DNA from: Glycomyces tenuis DSM 44171
GTDB taxonomy: Bacteria; Actinomycetota; Actinomycetes; Mycobacteriales; Micromonosporaceae
Length of the DNA: 64,000 nucleotides
Reading direction: 5' to 3'
NCBI RefSeq assembly: GCF_000427885.1
Contig: NZ_ATYW01000001.1
Coordinates: forward strand, 240,699 to 304,698
The notes beneath the pieces were generated by a model. That model was not told the DNA's origin and made no database searches. It saw only the letters and a program-made list of their open reading frames with translations. The position numbers were made by a program, and so were the translations under genes. Position 1 is the first letter of the stretch. Each line of letters opens with the position of its first letter. Below, piece after piece: positions 1-7,829 of this stretch.

Positions 1-297
1 GTTGACCAGGCCGGTGTTGTTCTGCGTGGTCAGGTCTCCTCCGGGGCCGCCGAAGGTGGCCTCGGAGCCGCCCTCGCAGCCCGCGCTCGAAGTGCCCAGG
101 ACCGCGGCGGAGACGCCGCAGATGTTGATCGGGGCCTGGACGGGGGCGACCACCTGGTTGCCGGTCACCGCGCCGATCTGGTCCGACGTCTCGACGTCGG
201 GGCCGTAGGCGTGCGCCGTGCCGGCGCCCGCCACCAGGACGGCGCCCGCGGCGATCACGCCGGTCTGTGCAGTCTTACGTGCCCATGAGTTGTTCAC
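1..297 (-). CDS. Chaplin-like secreted surface protein (3' end outside window)
   Basis: A GTG start at 297 is preceded by AAAGGTG and opens 99 codons that run off the window edge without a stop. Residues 1-30 form a signal peptide (positive WARK, hydrophobic run, Ala-rich AHA cleavage site). The mature part carries a chaplin-type core, NQVVAPVQAPINICG followed by a second Cys about 15 residues later, and then Gly/Asn-rich sequence. Chaplins are small amphipathic proteins that coat aerial hyphae and spores. The match is to the core and the Cys spacing only, so the call is chaplin-like rather than a specific chp gene. The remainder of the protein is not visible. Confidence 0.6.
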   Translation of the reverse strand, partial: MNNSWARKTAQTGVIAAGAVLVAGAGTAHAYGPDVETSDQIGAVTGNQVVAPVQAPINICGVSAAVLGTSSAGCEGGSEATFGGPGGDLTTQNNTGLVN

Positions 298-440
298 GAA
301 CCGTCACCTTTCAGGGTTCTCGTTGTTCCATCACGTATCCCCCGTGAAGCTCCGACGGCTCCAAATGGCTTGTGCACGTTCATGAAGGCGAGCAATGCCC
401 ACCGAAACGGGGTGCCTTGGAAACCGGGGAGAGTTGTGTT

Positions 441-493
441 GATCGGCGGGCCGCCCGGGACCGGGCCCTTGGCGCCGGGTGCGCCCGCCGATC
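441..493 (-). terminator. Long GC-rich hairpin downstream of the small secreted gene
   Basis: An 11-bp perfect stem (GATCGGCGGGC at 441-451 pairing with 483-493) encloses a further GC-rich fold. It lies between the end of the 566-952 gene and the chaplin-like gene on the same strand. There is no T-tract, as is common for actinobacterial terminators. It may separate the two secreted-protein transcripts. Confidence 0.5.
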
Positions 494-565
494 GAGTTCG
501 CCTCCGCGGATGGCGCGACGGTCGAGGCCGTCCGCGGTCGGCGTTTCCTGCCAGTGTGTGGGCGA

Positions 566-952
566 TCAGAACGGCAGCGGGACCGGAAGGCCGCCGCCCA
601 GGTTGCCGAGCAGGTCGTCCACGGGGCTGCCCGCGGGCTCCTGCGTGTCGGCACCGTCGGCGTCGACCTTGTCGACGTTCCTCTCGGCGGTGTCGTCGAC
701 CTGGACCTGCTGGCCGGTGCTCTGACCGGTGGCGTTCGGGACGACGGGCAGGTTCTGCACCGCGTCCAGGCCGGGAACGGCGTCGGTGGGGACCGGCAGT
801 CCGCCGAGCAGGTCCGGCGCCGACTGAACGGCGTCGAGTCCCGCCTCCTCGACTTCGGTGTCGGCGGCCTGAGCGGCCGATCCCGCGAACAGCAGAGCCC
901 CCGTGGCGATGCCTCCGACGAGTGTCGCCTTACGCACAGTGCGCATTTTCAT
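566..952 (-). CDS. Small secreted protein of unknown function
   Basis: 128 residues. The ATG at 952 has AGGAGAAAGG about 12 bases upstream; a second in-frame ATG lies at 946. An N-terminal signal peptide (MKMRTVRK, then a hydrophobic stretch ending GSAAQA) is followed by an acidic, low-complexity mature region. That region contains two copies of a LDAVQ element and repeated GGLPVP motifs, the last at the extreme C-terminus. No enzymatic domain is recognisable. It is followed on the same strand by a chaplin-like gene, which suggests a cell-surface or aerial-hyphae role, but this is inference from position. Confidence 0.7.
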   Translation of the reverse strand: MKMRTVRKATLVGGIATGALLFAGSAAQAADTEVEEAGLDAVQSAPDLLGGLPVPTDAVPGLDAVQNLPVVPNATGQSTGQQVQVDDTAERNVDKVDADGADTQEPAGSPVDDLLGNLGGGLPVPLPF

Positions 953-1338
953 CTGCGTTGCTTGCCTTTCTCCTGGCCGCGCACAACGTGGCAGTGCGGC
1001 TGGAGATACAGCGCAGCACGAACCACCCCACCGTGTGGGCCATGTCATTGGTCTTGTCGTCAGTTGTCCAGCGAGCCGGTGGCGCGTCGCGCCGCTTCCG
1101 GATCGGGCCCTCAGCCGCGACCTCGCCGGCTGGATCGCCTGCGGGTCGAGGACCCTCGCGCTGTCTGGCGGCCGGTGACACTCCGGCCCCGGGCCGCCGA
1201 TCGTGTGATCGCGCAGCCACCCTGACTAACTAGGCAAGCCGGGGGGCGGTTACGCCCGGACGCGAAGAAATTCGAAAACATCACCCTCCTGTCGCGTACA
1301 CGACACTGGGCGACAAGCGGGCTCGTCGCACGGCGACG

Positions 1339-1365
1339 ACGGGGGCGCCCAGGCGGCGCCCCCGT
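1339..1365. terminator. Perfect 11-bp hairpin
   Basis: Arms ACGGGGGCGCC and GGCGCCCCCGT pair exactly around a 5-base loop. It lies in a gene-free interval about 230 bases beyond the dedA stop. It could terminate read-through from dedA or be part of a mobile-element end. There is no T-tract on either side. Confidence 0.4.
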
Positions 1366-1439
1366 GCTCGGCTCTGATGAAGGTGCGGGTGCTCGGCCTC
1401 GGACCGGAACCGGCCTCGAATCGCTCCCGCGGCCGCGGG

Positions 1440-1603
1440 TCGCTTCTCGTATCCGGCCACCGGTTTCCCGGAGGGTGCTCCGGCCTTACGGGGGCCGGTG
1501 AGACCGAGGAGACCCGGCGCGGCCCGTTGAAACGGGAACCCACCCGTAGCCGGGGGCCGCAAGCCGGGAATCCCCTCCCCGAAGGGAGGGGAGGAAGTCA
1601 ACG
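1440..1603 (+). mobile_element. Orphan IS200/IS605-type right end with omega-RNA-like scaffold
   Basis: The stretch ends in a perfect 9-bp stem (1571-1579 with 1584-1592, tetraloop CGAA) followed by GAGGAAGTCAAC. From memory of the family, this is the layout of TnpB omega-RNA and right ends: GGGAATC, hairpin, GAGG-A-GTCAA. Upstream are further short stems (GGCC...GGCC near 1480-1500, CCCGTT..AACGGG near 1525-1540, CCGGGGGCCGCAAGCCGG near 1552-1568). The plus-strand reading here (RRGPLKREPTRSRG) resembles the low-complexity C-terminal tail read through the omega-RNA of many tnpB genes. No tnpA or tnpB remains. The terminal TCA also supplies the dedA stop codon. It could instead be an unrelated structured RNA or simply the dedA terminator. 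Confidence 0.45.
1571..1592 (-). terminator. Hairpin immediately 3' of dedA
   Basis: Perfect 9-bp stem, TCCCCTCCC pairing with GGGAGGGGA around CGAA, only 5 bases past the dedA stop. Besides its likely origin as an IS605-type end, it is well placed to terminate dedA transcription. Confidence 0.55.
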
Positions 1604-2341
1604 CACCTTGCGCAGGATGACGGTGTCGGTGCTGGGCCCCGAGCCGGAGCCGGCTCCCGGGCCCGAGTCGTCCCCGCGGCCCCTGTTGCGGATCAGCTTG
1701 ATCGTCCGGGCGACGACGAACCAGAGGACGAGCACGGCGATGACGCCGAGCACGATCTTGCTGAGCAGGTCGCTGTAGCGGTTCAGGACCGGCTCGATCT
1801 GCGGGCCGAAGCCGAAGCCGAGGCCCACCCAGATCGAGTTCCACACGGTGCTGCCGATCAGCGTGAACAGCGAGAACTTCCAGATCGGCATCTTCTCGAT
1901 GCCCGCGGGGATGGAGATGACGCTGCGCACGATCGGCAGGCACCTGCCGGCCAGGACGGCGACGACGCCCCACTTCGCGAACACCCGCTCGGCGAGCTCG
2001 AAGTCCTTCACCTCGAACAGCGGCAGCTTCTCGAACAGCCAGCGGGTGCGGTCGCGGCCGAAGGCGTAGCCCACGTAGTAGTAGAACCAGCCGCCGATCA
2101 TCGACCCGATCGTCGCGAACACCATGACCAGGCCGAAGTTCATCTGGCCCGAATAGGAGAGGTACCCCGCCACCGGCAGGATGAGCTCGCTCGGCACCGG
2201 CGGGAAGATCGTCTCGATGGCGAGGGCGAGCCCGACGCCCACCTCGCCCAGCCTGTCCATGAGGTCAAGGACCCAGCCGATGAACCCGCCGGGCTCCTCT
2301 GCCGCGGCGGCCGTCGTCGACGCCAGGGTTTCATTGAGCAT
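1598..2341 (-). CDS. DedA/SNARE-associated family membrane protein
   Basis: 247 residues, ATG start with GAGG seven bases upstream. DedA proteins are undecaprenyl-phosphate/lipid flippase-like inner-membrane proteins. Family marks are the re-entrant motif ETIFPPVPSE (about residues 43-52), the Gly-rich stretch at 80-90 followed by FGRDRTRW, and GRCLPIVRS (about 132-140) ahead of the second membrane pair. The C-terminal 30 residues are hydrophilic and Gly/Ser-rich. The stop codon lies inside the putative mobile-element end at 1591-1602, so the tail may have been changed by that insertion. The exact transported lipid cannot be deduced. Confidence 0.9.
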   Translation of the reverse strand: MLNETLASTTAAAAEEPGGFIGWVLDLMDRLGEVGVGLALAIETIFPPVPSELILPVAGYLSYSGQMNFGLVMVFATIGSMIGGWFYYYVGYAFGRDRTRWLFEKLPLFEVKDFELAERVFAKWGVVAVLAGRCLPIVRSVISIPAGIEKMPIWKFSLFTLIGSTVWNSIWVGLGFGFGPQIEPVLNRYSDLLSKIVLGVIAVLVLWFVVARTIKLIRNRGRGDDSGPGAGSGSGPSTDTVILRKVR

Positions 2342-2775
2342 GGTCGTCCTCTGGAATGGCGATCGCGGCCCGCGGTCGGCGCCGGTCGATCTCGGTGGTC
2401 ACGTGGGAAGAAGCGTACGCGCGGGCCGCTGAGCGGACCGCCCGGGAGAGGTCCGGAACGCCTCTGGCGCTTCGGTGGTTCGTCACTCGGCAAGCCTAGT
2501 CAGCCCGCCGGTGCGCGCGCCTCGGTCCTCCGGCCGATATCGCCCCGGCTCGCGCCTCGGCCCTTCGGCCCGCCGCCCCGCGGGCGCGTCTCTCGAGCCC
2601 GGGGGCCCGACGCGCCGCGCCGCCGCACGCGGTGCGGCGGGTGCGGGAACCGCGGCCACCTTGGTGTCGCCGGACGAGCAGCGCCACGCCATACTTAGTG
2701 GTAATTCGCGGACTTCCGGCTCGCACTCGCTGCCGGATTACCGGTCGGTAGCTCGGAGTGGGAGGGAGGGTCTCG
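2342..2775. other. Divergent intergenic region, no gene seen
   Basis: 434 bases between the divergent dedA and the 2776 gene. It is extremely GC-rich (2480-2660) with a short AT-richer patch near 2690-2705 (CATACTTAGTGG), a plausible -10 for the plus-strand gene. No convincing open frame with a ribosome binding site. Confidence 0.5.
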
Positions 2776-3912
2776 ATGAGCCGCACCGTAGGGCCGTACA
2801 AGGACGTCGCGACCGCTCGCGTCGAAGGGGCCTACGAGCTGTGCGAGGGCGTCGACGAGACGGGGCGCCCCGTCCAGATCCTCACCCTCGGTTCGACCTC
2901 CTCCAAGGACCCGGCCAGGCGCGGCCTGCTGTCCGACACGGTGGCCTGGGCGTACGCCACGGCGGGCCCGGAGGACGCCCCGATCCTGGTGGCCGACCTC
3001 GAGGCCGAGCAGCCGTACGTCGTGACGCTGCATGACGCGCGCCTCAGGGGCGCCGACCGGATCATGGACCGGCTGCTCGCGCTCGGCCCGGCCACGGGGC
3101 CGCTGCCCGTCGGCGCCGCCGCCGCGGCCGCCCGGCCGCAGGCCCCGGCCTCCCCCGCGGGGCCGCCGTCGGCCCCGCCGATGTCCCCTCCGGTGATGAT
3201 CACCGCGCCCAAGCGGCCCTCGCAGCTGCGGCCCATCCTCATCGGGATCGCCAGCGTCGTGGGGATCGTGGCGCTGATCGTAGGCGGCTGGATCATCTGG
3301 ACGACGCTCGCCGCCGACGACGGGGAAGACGACTCGAACGGCTCGCAGCCGGCGTCGCAGACCACCGAGACCGGCCCCGCCGAGGCCGAGGAGGCGCCCG
3401 ACGGGGCGGCCGAGGAGGGCCCGGACGGGCAGTCGAAGCCGGAGTGGCAGGACGACGCGCCGGGCCTGTCGGTGGCGGGCGAGCTGTTCGGCGAGGACGA
3501 CGACACGCGCGTCGTCTCGCTCACCGGGTGGCCGTTCGCGTTCCGGGCGCCCTCGGACTACGAGTGCGCGCCCGAGGAGCAAGCCGCGGTGTGCACCGCG
3601 CCGGACGGGGAGTCGTCGGTGGAGGTGGCCTGGACGGTGTGCGAGGACCCCTGCGGCGACACGACCCGCGAGGAGCTCCAGGAGCAGCTGCCCTACCAGC
3701 CCTTGCAGGCCTACGAGAACGGCGACATCGGCTTCTCCGACCGCGAGCCGTACGGGGAGTGGAAGGCCTCGCTGAGCGTGTTCGTCGAGACCGAGGACGC
3801 GGTCCTGCACGTCACGGCGGTGGCGAACGTGTCCTCCGATCTCGCCGTGGAGGTGCAGCCGATCCTCAACGACGTGCTCAACCAGGCTAAGTCGCTGGAG
3901 GAAGAGGAGTAG
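2776..3912 (+). CDS. Single-pass membrane protein, unknown function
   Basis: 378 residues from the ATG at 2776, which has GGAGGGAGGG five bases upstream. An in-frame GTG at 2758 has no ribosome binding site. Layout: a cytosolic N-terminal domain of about 105 residues, a Pro/Ala linker, one TM helix near residues 152-176 (ILIGIASVVGIVALIV), an acidic linker, and an extracellular domain of about 150 residues with four Cys in the pattern C-x8-C...C-x3-C, which could form two disulfides. The N-terminal domain faintly recalls a kinase N-lobe, but no Lys or DFG is identifiable. Its 3' end is overlapped by 202 bases of the convergent gene. Function unknown. Confidence 0.8.
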   Translation: MSRTVGPYKDVATARVEGAYELCEGVDETGRPVQILTLGSTSSKDPARRGLLSDTVAWAYATAGPEDAPILVADLEAEQPYVVTLHDARLRGADRIMDRLLALGPATGPLPVGAAAAAARPQAPASPAGPPSAPPMSPPVMITAPKRPSQLRPILIGIASVVGIVALIVGGWIIWTTLAADDGEDDSNGSQPASQTTETGPAEAEEAPDGAAEEGPDGQSKPEWQDDAPGLSVAGELFGEDDDTRVVSLTGWPFAFRAPSDYECAPEEQAAVCTAPDGESSVEVAWTVCEDPCGDTTREELQEQLPYQPLQAYENGDIGFSDREPYGEWKASLSVFVETEDAVLHVTAVANVSSDLAVEVQPILNDVLNQAKSLEEEE

Positions 3913-4751
3913 GAGTCCCAGGTCTCCAGCACGGAGGCGACGGCGGTCTCGGAGCGGGCCGGGGCCGTGGGGACGGCCGGGCCGAAGCCGGCCTCCATGA
4001 GCAGGTCGGTGTACTTGTGGCTGCCGTAGGAGCGCAGGAGGTTCGAGGCGGCCTCGCGCCGGGCGTCGTCGAGCTCGGCGTCCACGAGCATCGGGAACTC
4101 GAACTGGCCGACCTGCACGTTGCCGCTGGGCGGCTGGAGCCCGGCGTCCTCCTCGGCGTTGCGCAGGCGGGCCTCGGCGCCGGACATGACGGGGAAGGCG
4201 TCGTCGGCGCCGGCGACGTCGGCCTCGCTCACCCCGAACATCACGATCCACATCAGACTCGCCGGGTCCTGGCGCGGGTCCTCGAGGGCGATGGCCGCCG
4301 CCTCGGGGTTGATCTCGGTGGCGTCGGCGCCCTCGGGCACCGCGAGGCCGACCGCGTCGGAGGCCGTGGAGGTCTCGAAGACCTCCCACCGCTCGGCGAG
4401 GCCGGCCTCGGGCAGGTCCAGGACGAGTTCGGTCTCGGGGATCCACACGTCGGCCTCGGCCTCGCCGATCGCACTGGTGGGGACGGCGTTCACGGTGATC
4501 TCCGCGCACACGTCCGATCCCCGGGACGGGGCTCCGCCGCCGTCGGCGACGAAGTCCTGGAGGATCGGCGCGATGCTGGGAGAGGCGGCCACCGTCAGCG
4601 TGGTCTCGGTTCCGCACGACTGCACGTGGGCGATGGCCGCGTTCAGCGTGTAGACGGTCACCGGCGCGAAGACGGCCAGCAGCGCGGCACCACCGAGGAG
4701 GCGGCGGCCCTCTTTCGAGAGCCGTCGCGGCCTGCGGTGTCTGCCGGTCAT
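3711..4751 (-). CDS. Truncated extracellular solute-binding protein (VWA half missing)
   Basis: 346 residues. An N-terminal Arg-rich segment and an uncleaved-looking TM/signal (LLGGAALLAVFAPVTVYTL) precede a periplasmic-binding-like domain: TLTVAASPSIAPILQDF, CAEITVNAV, ADVWIPETELVLDL, ASLMWIVMFG. Actinobacterial proteins of this type normally continue into a von Willebrand A domain and reach about 550 residues. Here homology stops near residue 278 (ASVLETWDSY). The last 65 or so residues are only the antisense reading of the convergent gene, with Ser/Thr-rich sequence, suggesting the 3' half was deleted. The ORF is open and may still be translated, but a functional product is doubtful. Confidence 0.6.
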   Translation of the reverse strand: MTGRHRRPRRLSKEGRRLLGGAALLAVFAPVTVYTLNAAIAHVQSCGTETTLTVAASPSIAPILQDFVADGGGAPSRGSDVCAEITVNAVPTSAIGEAEADVWIPETELVLDLPEAGLAERWEVFETSTASDAVGLAVPEGADATEINPEAAAIALEDPRQDPASLMWIVMFGVSEADVAGADDAFPVMSGAEARLRNAEEDAGLQPPSGNVQVGQFEFPMLVDAELDDARREAASNLLRSYGSHKYTDLLMEAGFGPAVPTAPARSETAVASVLETWDSYSSSSSDLAWLSTSLRIGCTSTARSEDTFATAVTCRTASSVSTNTLSEAFHSPYGSRSEKPMSPFS

Positions 4752-4859
4752 GTCACAAGTGTATGACCCGACACAGAATCAGTCGAGCTCCCGTTTTTCA
4801 GTTATCCACTGTTGACCGAGCGTCACGGCAGGTGAGACGCCATGCCGTGGGCGCGGTCG

Positions 4860-5216
4860 CTAGCGGCGGCGGCGCCGCTTCGGCGGCGTGAGCAGGTCGG
4901 CGACGATCCGCATCGTCTCGGGGACGAGGCGGAAGTAGGCCCACACCCCGCGCTTGTCGCGCTGGACGACCCCGGCCTCGGCCAGGATGCGGAGGTGGTG
5001 GCTCACCGTCGGCTGGGACAGGCCCAGCGGCTCGGTCAGCTCGGCGACGCAGGCCTCCTGCTCGGGGGAGGCCTGGATGAGGCTGATGAGTTGGAGTCGG
5101 TTCGGGTCCGCAAGTGCTTTGAGGACACCTGCGATGCGTTCTGCGTCGGCCTTGGAGATCGTCTCGCCGCTCACTGGCGATACTGGCGTCTCCGCCTCGA
5201 CGGTGACTCGCACCAT
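4860..5216 (-). CDS. ArsR/SmtB-family transcriptional regulator
   Basis: 118 residues. The ATG at 5216 is preceded by GGAAGGAAC at good spacing; longer in-frame starts up to 5369 lack one. A winged-helix fold is evident: ADPNRLQLISLI, then CVAELTEPLGLSQPTVSHHLRILAEAGVV (helix-turn-helix, about residues 57-85), then KRGVWAYFRLVPE. Only one Cys is present in the alpha-3 region, where arsenite/cadmium sensors usually carry CxC. The inducer is therefore not obvious and may not be a soft metal. The C-terminus is a poly-basic KRRRRR tail. No transporter or detoxification gene is adjacent. Confidence 0.85.
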   Translation of the reverse strand: MVRVTVEAETPVSPVSGETISKADAERIAGVLKALADPNRLQLISLIQASPEQEACVAELTEPLGLSQPTVSHHLRILAEAGVVQRDKRGVWAYFRLVPETMRIVADLLTPPKRRRRR

Positions 5217-5814
5217 GATCGTGTTCCTTCCGGATTGGTTCCCAGTCGGCGCCGGACATGGCCGCGCTGCCATTAATCCAGTTCCAACCGTGAATATGCC
5301 CTCGCGTTGTAGCCGGGCGGTAACGACGACGCTTCCAGCACGCAAAGGCTTCGGTTCCCTGTGGTCCAAGAGAAAGCTGCACCACGGCTCTCACTAGACC
5401 TAACGCCGAGAGTACGCCCCTTGCACCAACCGGGCCACCACCATTCGGCGATCACTTTCCGCGGGGTGACCATTTTCGACCGGTCGGACGGATGACTACC
5501 AGGCGTTATATCCAAATACGCCTATATTTAATCGTTTGCCAATTTTAGAGTGAGATAGACGTCACGCTCCGTAGGTGACGAACGTCTCAGTATATAGAAC
5601 AGGACGGAACCGCAGCGTACGTCGGCCGGAAGTACATCCTATAGGATACCGCCCAAACGAACCACGGACACCGCTTTCCGCTGACCCGAGCCTAACCAGG
5701 CCGCCTCGCGGCCCATTGCCGGCGGCCCCGCGGGAGTTGCGTGGACCGCAATGGAAACGAGCCGCATAACGCCCGAGCGGCGTTCATGCGACTCGTCACA
5801 CGGAAGAAATGTGA
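5217..5814. other. Unusually AT-rich non-coding region
   Basis: 598 bases upstream of the arsR gene and downstream of the lacI gene. The segment 5500-5600 is far richer in A/T than its neighbours (CGCCTATATTTAATCG, CAATTTTAGAGTGAG). It contains an imperfect inverted repeat around 5559-5588 (AGACGTCAC ... GTGACGAACGTCT) and the palindrome ATCCTATAGGAT listed separately. No gene is supported here. Confidence 0.6.
5636..5647. promoter_or_regulatory. Second copy of the ATCCTATAGGAT palindrome
   Basis: A perfect 12-bp palindrome identical to the core of the 16-bp palindrome over the gntR/lut control region at 34870-34885. It lies in AT-rich DNA about 420 bases upstream of arsR, with no catabolic gene nearby. 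It may be a remote site for the same GntR regulator or a remnant. Confidence 0.4.
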
Positions 5815-6837
5815 TCATTTCCCGCGCGGCGGCGCGGTCGATTCGCGGGCGACGAGTTCGGCGTCCACCGAGAGCTCGTCGGGAAAGTCCCCGTCCTCAT
5901 CCAATGCCGCCACAAGCGCTTTCACGCCCATGTCGTGCAGTGGGAGCGCGACCGTAGTCAGTGACGGAGTCAAGTCGCGCACGATCGGGATGTCGTCGAA
6001 TCCGGCCACCGAGACCTCCTCGGGAATCCGCACGCCGCTCTCCCGCAGCGCCGTGCACAGACCGGTGGCCTGCACGTCGCCGGTCACGAACACCGCCGTC
6101 GGCAGGGAGCCGCGCGCGAGCAGATCGAGCCCGGCCTGGTAGCCGCCGTCGCGGCTGAACTCCGAGGGCACGTGCGTCACGCTCGCCTCCGGCGGGAGCG
6201 CCCCGACGAAACCGTCGCGGCGATCGCGCACCACCTGGAGCTGCTCGGGCCCGGACACGACCGCGAACTCCCGGTGGCCCTGCTCGACCAGATACCGCGC
6301 CAGGGCCCCCGCCCCCTCGCGATTGGCCGGGCGCACCACGCGGCCGGGCAGTCCCGGCTGGCCGACGCTCACCACCGTCGCGCCCAGTTCGAGCAGGTCG
6401 GACAGGTGGTCGGCGAGCCTGGCCTCGGCCTCCTCGTCGGTGGTCCGCGAACCGGCCACGATGACCGCGCGGGGACGGTAGCCGCGCAGCGAGTCGAGGT
6501 GCTGCACCTCGGAGTCGGGGTCGATGCCGGTGTCGGCGATGAGGACCCGGATGTTGCGGCGGGCCGCCTCGGCGAGGACGCCGCCCGCGATCTGGCCGAA
6601 GTACGGGTCGGTGACGTCGTGCAGCAGCAGGGCCACCGTCTGCGACGTCGAGCGGGCCAGGACCTGCGCTCCCACGTTCGGCGCATATCGCAACCGGCGC
6701 GCCGCCTCGCGCACCCGCTCGCTCAGCTGATCGCTCACCCGATGGGGAGATCCGTTGAGGACGCGCGAGGCGGTGGCCACCGAGACACCGGCGGCTCGGG
6801 CGACATCGGCCAGTCGGGCCGGTTGTTTGCGTTCCAT
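5815..6837 (-). CDS. LacI-family transcriptional regulator
   Basis: 340 residues from the ATG at 6837; a GTG six codons earlier (6855) is an alternative. The N-terminal HTH is typical: ARLADVARAAGVSVATASRVLNG, hinge RYAPNVGAQVLARS. A type-I periplasmic-binding effector domain follows: VALLLHDVTDPYFGQIAGG, SVAGFDDIPIVRDLTPSLTTV. It lies directly downstream of the HAD gene on the same strand. A GGAAAGCGCT half-site at 6860-6869, of the kind bound by LacI proteins, overlaps the HAD stop and could mediate autoregulation. No sugar transporter is adjacent, so the ligand is unknown. Confidence 0.92.
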   Translation of the reverse strand: MERKQPARLADVARAAGVSVATASRVLNGSPHRVSDQLSERVREAARRLRYAPNVGAQVLARSTSQTVALLLHDVTDPYFGQIAGGVLAEAARRNIRVLIADTGIDPDSEVQHLDSLRGYRPRAVIVAGSRTTDEEAEARLADHLSDLLELGATVVSVGQPGLPGRVVRPANREGAGALARYLVEQGHREFAVVSGPEQLQVVRDRRDGFVGALPPEASVTHVPSEFSRDGGYQAGLDLLARGSLPTAVFVTGDVQATGLCTALRESGVRIPEEVSVAGFDDIPIVRDLTPSLTTVALPLHDMGVKALVAALDEDGDFPDELSVDAELVARESTAPPRGK

Positions 6838-6871
6838 CTCGCTGAGGCTACCCACCTTAGGAAAGCGCTGC

Positions 6872-7750
6872 TCAGGCGGTCCTGAGACGACGGTCCCTCC
6901 ACACGCGCCAGACTACATATGCCACAGCGGCAACGCCGAGACCCGCCGCCGCGTACTTCAGGCGTGTCGGGCCCGGCATCGCCGGGCGCAGCGCCACCGG
7001 GCGCCGGAACACCAGCTGCGGCCACTCCTCCTCCAGCGCCAGGCGCCGCAGCCCGCGGTCGGGGTTGACCGCCCGCGGGAAGCCGACCGAGCGCAGCATC
7101 GGCTCGTCGGTGATCGAGTCGGAATAGGCGAAGGAGGCCGCCAGGTCGATGCCGTGCTCGGAGGCGAAGTGCTTGATCGCCTCGGCCTTGGCCGGGCCCG
7201 CGGCGTAGAAGTCGATCTCGCCGGTGTAGCGGCCGTCGCGGCCGATGACCATCCGGCTGGCGATGACGTCGGTGACCCCGAGCATCCGGCCGATCGGCGC
7301 CACCATCTCCTCGCCCGAGGCGCTGACCAGCACGACGGCGCGGCCGGCGGCTCTATGCGCCTCGATGAGCGCGGCGGCCTCGGCGTAGACGAACGGGTCG
7401 ATGAGCTCGTGCAGGGTCTCGTCGACGATGGCGCGGACCTGGTCGGCGGGCCAGCCGCGCGAGAGCTGCGCGATGTAGTCGCGGGTGCGGGCCATCTGCT
7501 CCTCGTCGGAGGAGCCGCCGAGCCGGAACACCAGGTGCGAGTAGGCGACCTTGAGGACGTCGCGGCGCCCGAGCAGCCCGCCCTTGTACAAAGGCCGGCT
7601 GAACGCGAGCGAGCTCGCCTTCGCGATGACGGTCTTGTCGAGGTCGAAGAAGACGGCGCTCGGTGAAGCCTGCGAGCCGGGCGCCCGCGGGTCCTCGGTC
7701 CGATCGTCGGAGAGCGCCGGTGAGCCGCCTGTCGGCTCCTCTTGTTTCAT
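6872..7750 (-). CDS. HAD-superfamily IB hydrolase (SerB-like) with C-terminal TM
   Basis: 292 residues from the ATG at 7750. Motif I FFDLDKT (nucleophile Asp36, acid Asp38), motif II VLVSASGEEM, and motif III/IV K ... AYSDSITDEPML give a class IB phosphatase of the SerB/CicA type. The C-terminus holds one TM helix (YAAAGLGVAAVAYVVWRVW) ending in basic residues. Members act on phosphoserine or related small phosphoesters; the membrane anchor makes a dedicated SerB role unlikely. It diverges from radA with an 80-base gap and is followed by the lacI gene. Confidence 0.85.
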   Translation of the reverse strand: MKQEEPTGGSPALSDDRTEDPRAPGSQASPSAVFFDLDKTVIAKASSLAFSRPLYKGGLLGRRDVLKVAYSHLVFRLGGSSDEEQMARTRDYIAQLSRGWPADQVRAIVDETLHELIDPFVYAEAAALIEAHRAAGRAVVLVSASGEEMVAPIGRMLGVTDVIASRMVIGRDGRYTGEIDFYAAGPAKAEAIKHFASEHGIDLAASFAYSDSITDEPMLRSVGFPRAVNPDRGLRRLALEEEWPQLVFRRPVALRPAMPGPTRLKYAAAGLGVAAVAYVVWRVWRDRRLRTA

Positions 7751-7829
7751 GATCGCCAGTCTAATGACACCGGCCGACGAGTTCGCCCGCTTATCGAGGG
7801 CTGTCGGCCCCTGCCCGTACGCTTGCGGC

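Larger units (their letters stand above)
953..1597. other. Non-coding interval with two strong hairpins
   Basis: No convincing gene is seen on either strand. It holds an 11-bp stem at 1339-1365 (arms 1339-1349 and 1355-1365, 5-base loop), annotated separately. Its right part, from about 1440, looks like the terminal scaffold of an IS200/IS605 element, also listed separately. Confidence 0.6.

Noticed and set aside
1440-1603. Riboswitch (cobalamin or cyclic-di-AMP type) suggested by GGGAACCCA
   Set aside because: Conserved boxes of those classes are not all present, and the element lies at the 3' end of dedA rather than in front of a plus-strand gene; an IS605-type end fits better.
2695-4617. 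640-codon open frame on the minus strand
   Set aside because: Arg/Gly/Ala-rich reading with no recognisable domain, antisense or out of frame to two better supported genes; typical of open shadow frames in high-GC DNA.
5575-5769. 64-codon open frame in the AT-rich interval
   Set aside because: GTG start without a ribosome binding site, no recognisable sequence, and it spans the palindrome and inverted repeat.
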